Source of the DNA: DASUWK01 sp036378435
Lineage (GTDB): Bacteria; Chloroflexota; Dormibacteria; Dormibacterales; Dormibacteraceae
Assembly: GCA_036378435.1 (NCBI GenBank)
Contig: DASUWK010000067.1
Location: 21,956 to 85,955, forward strand
Length of the DNA: 64,000 bases
Reading direction: 5' to 3'
Each line of letters begins with the position of its first letter. The first letter of the stretch is position 1. The notes below the pieces were generated by a model. That model did not search any database and was not told where the DNA came from. It saw only the letters and a program-made list of their open reading frames with translations. This document shows positions 1 to 5,874 of the stretch, in pieces. A program made the position numbers and the translations under genes.

Positions 1-104
1 ACCACGGGCTCACGCTAGCTCGAGTCGTCGGGGCTGTGCTGATAGCGGGCGGGGTGGCCGTGCTCGTCCATCCGGCTCTGCTCGGAGCTCTCGCCGGGTC
101 CTGA
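1..104 (+). CDS. C-terminal end of a truncated membrane protein
   Basis: A frame open from the left edge ends at a TGA at 102-104. It encodes about 33 residues, mainly one hydrophobic segment (LARVVGAVLIAGGVAVLV) followed by a short tail. This looks like the last transmembrane helix of an integral membrane protein whose body lies outside the window. It is co-directional with and just upstream of the merR promoter, so it may belong to the same metal-resistance cluster. The family cannot be named from this fragment. Confidence 0.4.
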   Translation, partial: HGLTLARVVGAVLIAGGVAVLVHPALLGALAGS

Positions 105-126
105 CGGCCGCTTAAGAAAAATTCTC

Positions 127-157
127 TTGACTCTGTACCCAGGTACAGGGTTAGCGT
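127..157 (+). promoter_or_regulatory. MerR-type promoter with operator dyad
   Basis: A -35 TTGACT lies at 127-132 and a -10-like TAGCGT at 152-157, separated by 19 bp. The spacer contains a perfect dyad CTGTACC-CA-GGTACAG at 133-148. An over-long 19-20 bp spacer carrying a dyad is the hallmark of promoters untwisted by MerR-family activators. The predicted transcription start falls at about 163-165, on the ATG of merR, so the transcript is probably leaderless and the gene autoregulated. Confidence 0.8.
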
Positions 158-164
158 GCCGCCT

Positions 165-566
165 ATGCGAACCAGCCAGGTGGCCAAGAAGGCCGGAGTG
201 AACCCGCAGACGCTGCGCTTCTACGAGCGTCGCGGACTGCTGCGCGAACCGGGCCGAGAGCCGTCCGGCTACCGCGATTACAGCGCTGACAGCGTGCACG
301 CCGTGCGCTTCATCAAGCGCGCCCAGGAGCTCGGCTTCACGCTCGACGAGATCGAGTCGCTCCTGCACCTAGCGGCAGGCGGGCCCGAGAACTGCGACGC
401 CGTGATGGTGCTGGCGAAGGAGAAGCTGCGCGTGCTCGACGAGAAGATCGCGAGCCTGCGGGCGATGCGCGACTCCGTGCGGCGGCTGGTCGCCACGTGT
501 GAGCTGCCGACGGACGAGCGCGACTGCCCGCTCATTCACGCGCTCGCCGGCGACGGGCTCTCATGA
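165..566 (+). CDS. merR: Mercury-type MerR transcriptional regulator
   Basis: The 133-residue protein has an N-terminal winged helix (MRTSQVAKKAGV, then LRFYERRGLL and GYRDY), a long dimerisation helix and a short metal-binding C-terminus. Cysteines at 77, 112 and 121 have the same spacing as the Hg(II) ligands C82, C117 and C126 of Tn501 MerR, including the C-x8-C loop ending at DCPLI. It should repress and activate its own promoter in response to Hg(II). The start ATG at 165 is preferred over an in-frame GTG at 156, which lies inside the -10. Its stop overlaps the next gene by ATGA. Confidence 0.9.
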   Translation: MRTSQVAKKAGVNPQTLRFYERRGLLREPGREPSGYRDYSADSVHAVRFIKRAQELGFTLDEIESLLHLAAGGPENCDAVMVLAKEKLRVLDEKIASLRAMRDSVRRLVATCELPTDERDCPLIHALAGDGLS

Positions 567-817
567 CCAGCATCGAGCTCCTCACGAACCCGGGCTGCCC
601 TCACGCCGACGCCGCTCGGCGCCTGCTTGAGCAGTGCCTTGACGAGCTCGGGCTCGCCGCGCCGGTCACTGAACGAGTCGGCGACTTTCCCTCGCCGACC
701 GTCGTAGTGAACGGCGCCGACGTCATGGGAGCGCCCTCTGCTCGCGGGGCCTCCTGCCGGCTGGATCCCCCGTCCCGCGAGCGCATCCTCGCCGCCCTCG
801 GCGCGAGTCAGACCTAG
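563..817 (+). CDS. Small thioredoxin-fold protein in MerR operon
   Basis: This 84-residue protein has a short beta strand (IELLT), then a single-Cys start of helix 1 (GCPHADAARRLL), a probable cis-proline loop (PSPTVVVNG) and a second conserved-looking Cys in GASCRLDP. That is the outline of a minimal thioredoxin/glutaredoxin fold with only one Cys at the active-site turn. It is translationally coupled to merR (ATGA). A role in binding or handing over Hg(II) or another thiophilic metal is inference from context; I do not recognise a named family. Confidence 0.7.
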   Translation: MTSIELLTNPGCPHADAARRLLEQCLDELGLAAPVTERVGDFPSPTVVVNGADVMGAPSARGASCRLDPPSRERILAALGASQT

Positions 818-825
818 AGGTACCC

Positions 826-1314
826 ATGCAAACGCAGCAGCTTCCACAGCTCCCGCAAGTCGCCGATCAGTCCTGCGTGAACCGCTCCCTCTGGGGCTGG
901 TCTCCGCCACCGCTGGCGGCGGACACGCCGGTCAAGCGGCTCGTCGACCGCTGGCTGCCGCGGACCGGCTTCGAGCTGATCGTCTTCTACGCCGTCATCG
1001 TGCTGATGCTCAACTTCGCCCTCCACCTCCCGAGGCGCGGCGAGCTGGCCCTCGACGGGACCGCCGCCCTGCTCGCGGGCGCCTGGTGTGCACTCAACTT
1101 CTGGCGCTGCCGTCACGCGCATTGCGTCGTGACCGCGAGCGGCTGGCTGGTGCTCGCGCTGCTCGCCTTCGGCGAGGCCGGCCTCGGCCGATCCTTGATC
1201 CACGGAGACGAGCAGCTCATCTTCCTTGCCGTCCTGCCAGTCGGCGTGGCGTTCGAGTTCGCGTGGTCCAGGGCTCGCGGCAGCAACGCGATCGGAGGCT
1301 GCCTGCCGGCCTGA
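826..1314 (+). CDS. Small membrane protein with CRHAHC motif
   Basis: The 162-residue protein has about four hydrophobic segments (roughly residues 48-66, 77-92, 102-118 and 128-145). A Cys/His cluster (WCALNFWRCRHAHC) sits at the end of the second segment, facing a membrane boundary. It starts 8 nt after the thioredoxin-fold gene and is third in the MerR-controlled run. Cys/His pairs at a membrane face are typical of mercury and copper uptake proteins, so a transport or metal-sequestering role is possible, but it does not match MerT, MerC, MerF or MerE as I know them. Confidence 0.65.
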   Translation: MQTQQLPQLPQVADQSCVNRSLWGWSPPPLAADTPVKRLVDRWLPRTGFELIVFYAVIVLMLNFALHLPRRGELALDGTAALLAGAWCALNFWRCRHAHCVVTASGWLVLALLAFGEAGLGRSLIHGDEQLIFLAVLPVGVAFEFAWSRARGSNAIGGCLPA

Positions 1315-1329
1315 GCAGCCGGCAGGCAG
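1299..1329. terminator. 12-bp perfect hairpin between convergent genes
   Basis: A perfect 12-bp inverted repeat (arms 1299-1310 and 1318-1329, 7-nt loop) contains the TGA of the upstream plus-strand gene in its loop. It lies 20 nt from the stop of the convergent minus-strand gene. There is no strong U tract, but the position suggests a bidirectional terminator. Confidence 0.6.
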
Positions 1330-1349
1330 GCCTCGGGGAAGCCGGGGTC

Positions 1350-1685
1350 CTAGCCGGCGAACACCTGCTCCGGCGGCGGGCCCTGCATCGGCTGAGTGAA
1401 GTCCACCCCGTGCACCTCTTTGACGGCATCCCGGAACCAGACGTCGAAGGGGTGGTCGGACATCCCGAGCTTCTGCATCGCGCCGAGCGGATCGCCGTCC
1501 AACGTCAGCACCAGCAGCTCGCCCTGCGGGGTCTGCTGCAGGAACCACTTCTCGCCGCTCAGACCGACCCGGCGGTGAAAGTCGGCGAACTCCTCACGGC
1601 GCGAACCTGAAAGCTCGCCGGCGATCTCGCGCAGCCTCGAGGCGCCGCCGGGGAGACACGGTAAGGCGATGGCCAAGCTTCCCAC
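1350..1685 (-). CDS. DUF6176-like conserved protein
   Basis: The 111-residue protein begins with SLAIALPCLPGGASRLR and carries the block GSRREEFADFHRRVGL followed by FLQQTPQGELLVLTLDGD. This matches the DUF6176-like dimeric alpha-beta barrel pattern (antibiotic monooxygenase-like fold) as I remember it. The GTG start at 1685 is preceded by GGAGGA at good spacing. It diverges from the padR gene and shares with it an intergenic region holding a perfect palindrome, so PadR control is likely. The function is unknown. Confidence 0.65.
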   Translation of the reverse strand: MGSLAIALPCLPGGASRLREIAGELSGSRREEFADFHRRVGLSGEKWFLQQTPQGELLVLTLDGDPLGAMQKLGMSDHPFDVWFRDAVKEVHGVDFTQPMQGPPPEQVFAG

Positions 1686-1714
1686 AGGATTCCTCCTCAG
1701 TTCTTTACTACGAT

Positions 1715-1730
1715 CGCACTAAATAGTGCG
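1715..1730. promoter_or_regulatory. Palindromic operator, likely PadR site
   Basis: CGCACTA-AA-TAGTGCG is a perfect 16-bp palindrome between two divergent genes, 30 nt from the minus-strand start at 1685 and 39 nt before the padR start at 1769. PadR regulators bind such dyads and often control a divergent neighbour and themselves. Assignment to this PadR is inference from position. Confidence 0.6.
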
Positions 1731-1768
1731 GACGCAGTATCGCTGGCCGAGTACCATCTGTCAAGCCT

Positions 1769-2470
1769 TTGCCTGATCGAACCCTGACCACGACCGGCTA
1801 CGCGATCCTCGGGGTCCTCGCGATCAAGCCCCGCACCGCATACGAGCTGGCGGTCGAGATGCGCCACTGCTTCGAGTACTTCTGGCCGCGCGACGACGTG
1901 CGCGTGTACTCAGACGCGAAGGAGCTGGCGGCCCGCGGCCTGGCCACCTCCGAGCGAGTCATGGTCGGGCGGCGGCCGCGGACCACCTACTCCATCACGC
2001 CGGCAGGCAAGCGCGCGCTGAAGAAGTGGCTGGCGCAGCCCTCCCGCCCGGTGGCGATGGAGTTCGAGGGGCTGATCAAGGTCTATCTCGCCCGCTTCGG
2101 CACGCTCGAGCAGCTGCGCGACACCGTGCGGCAGGTCAGCCGCGACGCCGAGTACATGCTCAACGTCGCCACCAACGTGCGCGACGTCTATCTGCAGAAG
2201 TGCGCGCCGTTCCAGGACGACTACGTCCACGTCTGGTTCTTCGTCTACGACTTCCTGAGCAGCTACTTCAGGATGCTCGGGGACTGGGCGGCGCGGACCG
2301 AGGCCGAGATGGCGGGCTGGGACGACCTGACCCCCGACGCCAAGCGCGACCGCGCCCTGGCCCTGTTCGACCGCAAGGTCCCCGATGGGAACCTCACGGC
2401 CGATTGGGGACGGATCGTCGACGGCGTGCCCGCCATGCCGGGTCAGTGGCGCAAGCGGCAGCCGGCCTAG
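1769..2470 (+). CDS. PadR family transcriptional regulator
   Basis: This 233-residue regulator has an N-terminal winged helix (TTTGYAILGVLAIKPRTAYELA, with the wing RRPRTTYSITPAGKRALKKWL) and a long helical C-terminal half, the PadR/Vir domain arrangement. The TTG at 1769 is the only sensible start before the HTH. Phe, Tyr and Trp residues in the C-terminal half (HVWFFVYDF, SSYFRML) could line a ligand pocket. It probably represses the divergent DUF6176-like gene through the palindrome at 1715-1730. The ligand is unknown. Confidence 0.85.
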   Translation: MPDRTLTTTGYAILGVLAIKPRTAYELAVEMRHCFEYFWPRDDVRVYSDAKELAARGLATSERVMVGRRPRTTYSITPAGKRALKKWLAQPSRPVAMEFEGLIKVYLARFGTLEQLRDTVRQVSRDAEYMLNVATNVRDVYLQKCAPFQDDYVHVWFFVYDFLSSYFRMLGDWAARTEAEMAGWDDLTPDAKRDRALALFDRKVPDGNLTADWGRIVDGVPAMPGQWRKRQPA

Positions 2471-2483
2471 ACCCCCGCGGGTC
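2470..2483. terminator. Short GACCC/GGGTC hairpin between convergent genes
   Basis: A 5-bp GC-rich stem with a 4-nt loop fills the 13-nt gap between the padR stop and the stop of the convergent lipoprotein gene. It is a plausible weak bidirectional terminator. Confidence 0.35.
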
Positions 2484-2951
2484 CTAAGAGCCCTGCGACT
2501 CCACCTGCATGCCGGACGTGTTGAGCACGTACCACTCGCCGCCGTTGAGGTCCAGGCCCTGGCCCTTCGTGCTTCCGCTCATGCCGTCGTCAGCTTCGTA
2601 GAAGTACAGCGGGTGCCCGTTGTAAGTCACCTCGGTCGTCCCGTCGCTGCGCTTGGTCGTGCCCAGCTTGGACGAGTCGACGCCCGGGCCGGCGTGCGGC
2701 GCGCCCTGCGTCAGCAGCGGCGGCCAGTCGGCGGCGCACTGCCCGTAGCAGGTGCTGGCGGTCGAGGTGTCTTTGACGAACAGGTAGAGCGTCGCCTTCT
2801 GGCCGCTGACCAGGATCGTCCCCAGCTTGGAGGACGTCGACGAGACGGTCGCCGGGCCGGAAGCCGCGCCCGTTTTCGGAGTCGTTGCGGTCTGGCCGCC
2901 GCAGGCGACCAGCATCGAGGCGGCCGCGAAGGCAAGCAGTAGTCGGGGCAT
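2484..2951 (-). CDS. Secreted lipoprotein with COG4315 repeats
   Basis: The 155-residue protein begins with a lipoprotein signal peptide and lipobox (SMLVAC, Cys about residue 17), then a Ser/Thr/Ala-rich linker. Two copies of the secreted repeat follow (GTILVSGQKATLYLFVKD with TCYGQCAADWPPLL, and later YNGHPLYFYEADD). This matches the predicted lipoprotein family with the Y-x-x-x-x-D motif (COG4315). Such proteins are exported and membrane-anchored; their function is not established. Confidence 0.85.
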   Translation of the reverse strand: MPRLLLAFAAASMLVACGGQTATTPKTGAASGPATVSSTSSKLGTILVSGQKATLYLFVKDTSTASTCYGQCAADWPPLLTQGAPHAGPGVDSSKLGTTKRSDGTTEVTYNGHPLYFYEADDGMSGSTKGQGLDLNGGEWYVLNTSGMQVESQGS

Positions 2952-3068
2952 GCGGGAGCACCTCCAATCAGGTGAGTGAGCCCTCCTTTCTCACCAAGAG
3001 CAACGCGGTGGTCTGGCCCGAATTTCCCGCCAAAAAGCCAGCGGCCGTTTCTTTTAGAATCGAACCGA

Positions 3069-3743
3069 GTGAAGACCGAGGCCGAGCTGCTGGAGCAGCT
3101 GGACGCCGTCGAGCTCCTAGGCGAACCGGTGCGCCGAGCGCTCTACCTGCACGTGGCCCGGCAGCCGGGCGAGGTGAGCCGCGACCAGGCGGCCGCCGCG
3201 GTGAACGTGAGCCGCGAGCTCGCCGCCTTCCACCTCGACAAGCTCGTGGGCGCCGGGCTGCTCGAGCCGGTCTTCCGCCGCCTGACCGGCCGGACGGGGC
3301 CCGGCGCCGGGCGGCCGGCGAAGCTCTACCGGAGGGCCGCCGCGCAGGTCGACATCAGCCTGCCCCACCGCGAGTACCAGCTGGCCGCGCGCATCCTCGC
3401 GCGCGCGCTCGATTTAAGGCCGGGCCAGAAGTCGGACGAGGAGCTGGACCGCGCCGCGCGCGAGCAGGGCGTCCAGCTCGGCCGGTGGGGCAAGGCCCGG
3501 GGGCTCGACCTCCTCGAGCTGCTCGAAGCCCAAGGCTACGAGCCGTTCGAGGCGGAGGCGGGCAGGGTCCGGCTGCGGAACTGCCCCTTCCACGCGCTGC
3601 AGGCGGAGTTCAAGGAGCCCGTCTGCGGCATGAACCTCGCTTTCCTTGACGGAGTTCGGGCGGGCGCCGGCGCCCGGACGCGTCCGGAGTTCGAAGACCC
3701 GGCCGGCGGCCACTGCTGCGTCAGCTTCAGATTCCCCAGATGA
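3069..3743 (+). CDS. SufR/ArsR-like HTH regulator with C-terminal Cys cluster
   Basis: The 224-residue protein has an N-terminal winged helix (LLGEPVRRALYLHVARQPGEVSR, VSRELAAFHLDKLVGAGLL, then GRPAKLYRR) and a C-terminal sensory domain with RNCPFH, VCGMN and GHCC. Cys placed this way matches COG2345/SufR-type regulators, which bind an Fe-S cluster. The GTG at 3069 follows a -10-like TAGAAT at 3055-3060, suggesting a leaderless message. Upstream in-frame codons to 2976 look non-coding. The two Cys-rich miniproteins follow 14 nt later, so it may control them in response to iron-sulfur status, metals or oxidants. Confidence 0.8.
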   Translation: MKTEAELLEQLDAVELLGEPVRRALYLHVARQPGEVSRDQAAAAVNVSRELAAFHLDKLVGAGLLEPVFRRLTGRTGPGAGRPAKLYRRAAAQVDISLPHREYQLAARILARALDLRPGQKSDEELDRAAREQGVQLGRWGKARGLDLLELLEAQGYEPFEAEAGRVRLRNCPFHALQAEFKEPVCGMNLAFLDGVRAGAGARTRPEFEDPAGGHCCVSFRFPR

Positions 3744-3757
3744 CGGAGGTTTGATCG

Positions 3758-3961
3758 ATGGGCGAACGACACCACGACGAGCACCAGCCCGGCTGTCCGC
3801 GCTGCAACGCCGAGGGCGGCGCCGCCGAGACCGAGCTGTGCACCTGCATCGAGAGCGGGTACGCCGAGGGACTGAAGCGCTGGCACGACTCGTGCCCATG
3901 CTGCTTCGGCGACGCGTATCCCCAGGGATTGGAAGCCGCACTCCAGGAGGCCAGGGCCTGA
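3758..3961 (+). CDS. Cys-rich miniprotein, first of a tandem pair
   Basis: This 67-residue protein has seven Cys (13, 16, 28, 30, 46, 48, 49) as CxxC, CxC and CxCC, plus His at 5, 6 and 9. Its core, LCxC[IV]E, then GLxRWxDSCxCCF and AYPxG, is shared with the next gene, so the two are paralogues. A clear GGAGGT lies 8 nt before the ATG. It lies 14 nt after the Cys-bearing regulator, so the two are probably co-transcribed. The composition suggests metal or Fe-S binding in the cytoplasm. I do not recognise the family. Confidence 0.85.
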   Translation: MGERHHDEHQPGCPRCNAEGGAAETELCTCIESGYAEGLKRWHDSCPCCFGDAYPQGLEAALQEARA

Positions 3962-3962
3962 G

Positions 3963-4175
3963 ATGACCGAAGACACCCGCGCACACAACCCCGCCGACTG
4001 CGACTGCGAGACCTGCTATCCGCAGAAATCGCCCGTCGCCGCGCCCGACCTCTGCGACTGCGTGGAGGACGGCTTCCGGGCCGGACTCGAGCGCTGGAAA
4101 GACTCGTGCAGCTGCTGCTTCTCGGAGGCATACCCGGAGGGAATCGACGCGGCCGTCGCCAAGGCGCGCGCGTAA
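3963..4175 (+). CDS. Cys-rich miniprotein, second of a tandem pair
   Basis: This 70-residue paralogue of the preceding protein starts 1 nt after its stop. Eight Cys occur at 13, 15, 18, 31, 33, 49, 51 and 52, again as an N-terminal CxCxxC, a central CxC and a C-terminal CxCC. The block GLERWKDSCSCCFSEAYPEG aligns without gaps with the first copy. The N-terminal region differs most. The pattern fits a small metal- or cluster-binding protein that arose by tandem duplication; the function is unknown. Confidence 0.85.
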   Translation: MTEDTRAHNPADCDCETCYPQKSPVAAPDLCDCVEDGFRAGLERWKDSCSCCFSEAYPEGIDAAVAKARA

Positions 4176-4216
4176 TCCCTCCCCGTAAAAGTTGGGCCGG
4201 CTGGTTTTAGAGGCGG

Positions 4217-4230
4217 TATAAGGGAGGCAG
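4217..4230 (+). promoter_or_regulatory. TATAAG -10 element and short leader
   Basis: TATAAG at 4217-4222 lies nine nt before the GTG at 4231 and is followed directly by GGGAGG. Transcription from it would give a near-leaderless mRNA for the Rieske-fusion gene, separate from the miniprotein operon. The -35 is not clear. Confidence 0.4.
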
Positions 4231-5169
4231 GTGGAGATCCAGCGACGCGCCGCCAGGCGCACGACCAGGGACGAGCCGCGGGAGAGGCTGCTCGACAGCC
4301 TGATCCGCTCGCAGGAGTGGCTGGACCCGGTGGCCGAGTGGCTGCAGGGGGTGATCGGAGCGCTCTACGGCGGCCTCGGCCGCCCCGGGACCGCGCTCAA
4401 GAACCTGCTGCACGGGACGACGGTCCTCGGCCATCCCCTCCACCCCGCTCTCATCGCCGTCCCGCTGGGCGCCTGGACGGTCGGCGCGATCGCCGACTGG
4501 GCCGCGATCGCCAGCGGCAGGATCTCGATGCAAACCGGCGATCTCGCCCTGATTGTCGGCCTGCTGGTGGCGCTGGCCGCGGCGCTGAGCGGCTACACGG
4601 ACTTCCACGAGACGTACGGCCACGAGCGGCGGACCGCCGTCACCCACGGCCTGACGATGACTGCCGTCATCGCGGTCTTCGCCCTCTCGCTGGCGCTGCG
4701 CTGGTGGGGCGGCCCGGGCGCCCACGTGCTGGCCGTCGTGCTGTCCACCCTGGCGTACATCGGCGCCCAGGCCGGCGCCTACATCGGCGGCCACCTGGCG
4801 TTCGGTCTGGGCACGATGGTCAACCGCAACGCCTTCGTCGAGGGCCCGGCGGAGTTCGTCGCGGTCGGCTCGCCGGCCGACTTCCCGGAAGGCGTCATGA
4901 GGCGCGTCGACGCCGGCGGGATGCCCGCGCTGCTGGTTCGCCGGCAGGGCGAGCTCTGCGCCATCGGGGCGGTCTGCTCCCACGCCGGCGGCCCGCTGGA
5001 CGAGGGCGAGCTGAACGGCGACACGGTCACCTGCCCGTGGCACGGGTCCAGGTTCAGCGTCTGCAGCGGGCGCGTCGAGGGCGGGCCCGCGACCTTCGAC
5101 CAGCCGGGCTTCCTGGTCCGCGAGCAGGACGGCAAGGTCGAGGTCCGGCTGGCCCAGCCGCAGCACTAG
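4231..5169 (+). CDS. DUF2231 membrane domain fused to Rieske [2Fe-2S] protein
   Basis: The 312-residue protein has an N-terminal DUF2231-type membrane domain (GHPLHPALIAVPLGAW, about four transmembrane segments up to residue 195). A C-terminal Rieske domain follows, with both cluster boxes: CSHAGG (Cys, His) and CPWHGSRF (Cys, His). The Rieske part resembles ferredoxin components and probably faces the cytoplasm or periplasm at the membrane as an electron-transfer unit. It follows the Cys-rich miniproteins by 55 nt with its own promoter-like element. The redox partner is unknown. Confidence 0.85.
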   Translation: MEIQRRAARRTTRDEPRERLLDSLIRSQEWLDPVAEWLQGVIGALYGGLGRPGTALKNLLHGTTVLGHPLHPALIAVPLGAWTVGAIADWAAIASGRISMQTGDLALIVGLLVALAAALSGYTDFHETYGHERRTAVTHGLTMTAVIAVFALSLALRWWGGPGAHVLAVVLSTLAYIGAQAGAYIGGHLAFGLGTMVNRNAFVEGPAEFVAVGSPADFPEGVMRRVDAGGMPALLVRRQGELCAIGAVCSHAGGPLDEGELNGDTVTCPWHGSRFSVCSGRVEGGPATFDQPGFLVREQDGKVEVRLAQPQH

Positions 5170-5263
5170 GCTGTCCAGGCCCCGAGGTCTAGCGACACTC
5201 GCCGGATGTCTGACACGAGTTAGGGCTGGCCTCACGCCCCTCCGGCTTCGCTGCGCTCAGCCA

Positions 5264-5336
5264 CCTCCCCGTCGAGCGGGGAGGAGCCACCATCCGTTCG
5301 ACTGCAAGACGATCCCCTCCCCATCAAGTGGGGAGG
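5264..5336. repeat. Pair of CCTCCCC/GGGGAGG hairpins
   Basis: Two hairpins share 7-bp CCTCCCC/GGGGAGG arms and 7-nt loops: 5264-5284 and 5316-5336, with centres 52 nt apart. They lie in the 250-nt gap between the Rieske-fusion gene and the next gene. They may end the upstream transcript or be a small REP-like element. The rest of the gap shows nothing clear except an AT-richer promoter-like stretch near 5343-5372. Confidence 0.55.
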
Positions 5337-5421
5337 AAGCTTACGTTTCTAAAACAAGCGGGAATATGTTTTGGACTTCGGAGTTGTCCTGGGTAAGACA
5401 CGGTTGCCCAGGAGGTGCCCG

Positions 5422-5874
5422 ATGGGACGCTATCTCGTAGTCACTCACAAGACCGCTGACAGCCCGGAGCTGCTCGACGCGCTGAGCAATCTCGCCGGCT
5501 CGGACGGCGAGGCGGAGTTCGAGCTGCTGGTGCCGGCCACGCCTGTGCGGCCGCTGGTGTCGGACGTCGTCGAGGACCGCCACGTGGCCGTGCTTCGAGC
5601 GAACTCGGCCGCCACGTCGCTGCGGTCGGCGGGACTGAAGGTGACCGGCGCGACGGCCGGCGATGCCAACGTGGTCGACGCGATCCGCGACCACCTCGGC
5701 GATCACGCCGGCTACCACTCCATCGTCATCGCCACCCTGCCGCCGGGCGTCTCGCGCTGGCTGCGCATGGACGTGGTCACGAGGGCCGAGCGCCTGCTCG
5801 GCAAGCCTGTCATCCACGTGGTCGCCCAACCGTCGGAGTCGCCGGCGAAGACGCCGAGGGCCGCTACCGGCTAG
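5422..5874 (+). CDS. Conserved protein of about 150 residues, HUP/USP-like
   Basis: The start ATG at 5422 follows AGGAGG at 5410-5415 and gives 150 residues beginning MGRYLVVTHKTADSPELLDAL. The alternation of beta strands and helices (RYLVVTHK, FELLVPA, SIVIATLPPGVSRWL, KPVIHVV) suggests a Rossmann-like alpha/beta protein of the universal-stress or HUP type, but the nucleotide-binding G-x2-G-x9-G motif is not evident. It ends convergently with the permease gene, sharing CTAG. The function is unknown. Confidence 0.6.
   Translation: MGRYLVVTHKTADSPELLDALSNLAGSDGEAEFELLVPATPVRPLVSDVVEDRHVAVLRANSAATSLRSAGLKVTGATAGDANVVDAIRDHLGDHAGYHSIVIATLPPGVSRWLRMDVVTRAERLLGKPVIHVVAQPSESPAKTPRAATG

Noticed and set aside
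5205..5260. Riboswitch or small RNA in the gap before the 5422 gene
   Set aside because: Only simple hairpins are seen; no known aptamer consensus could be matched by eye.
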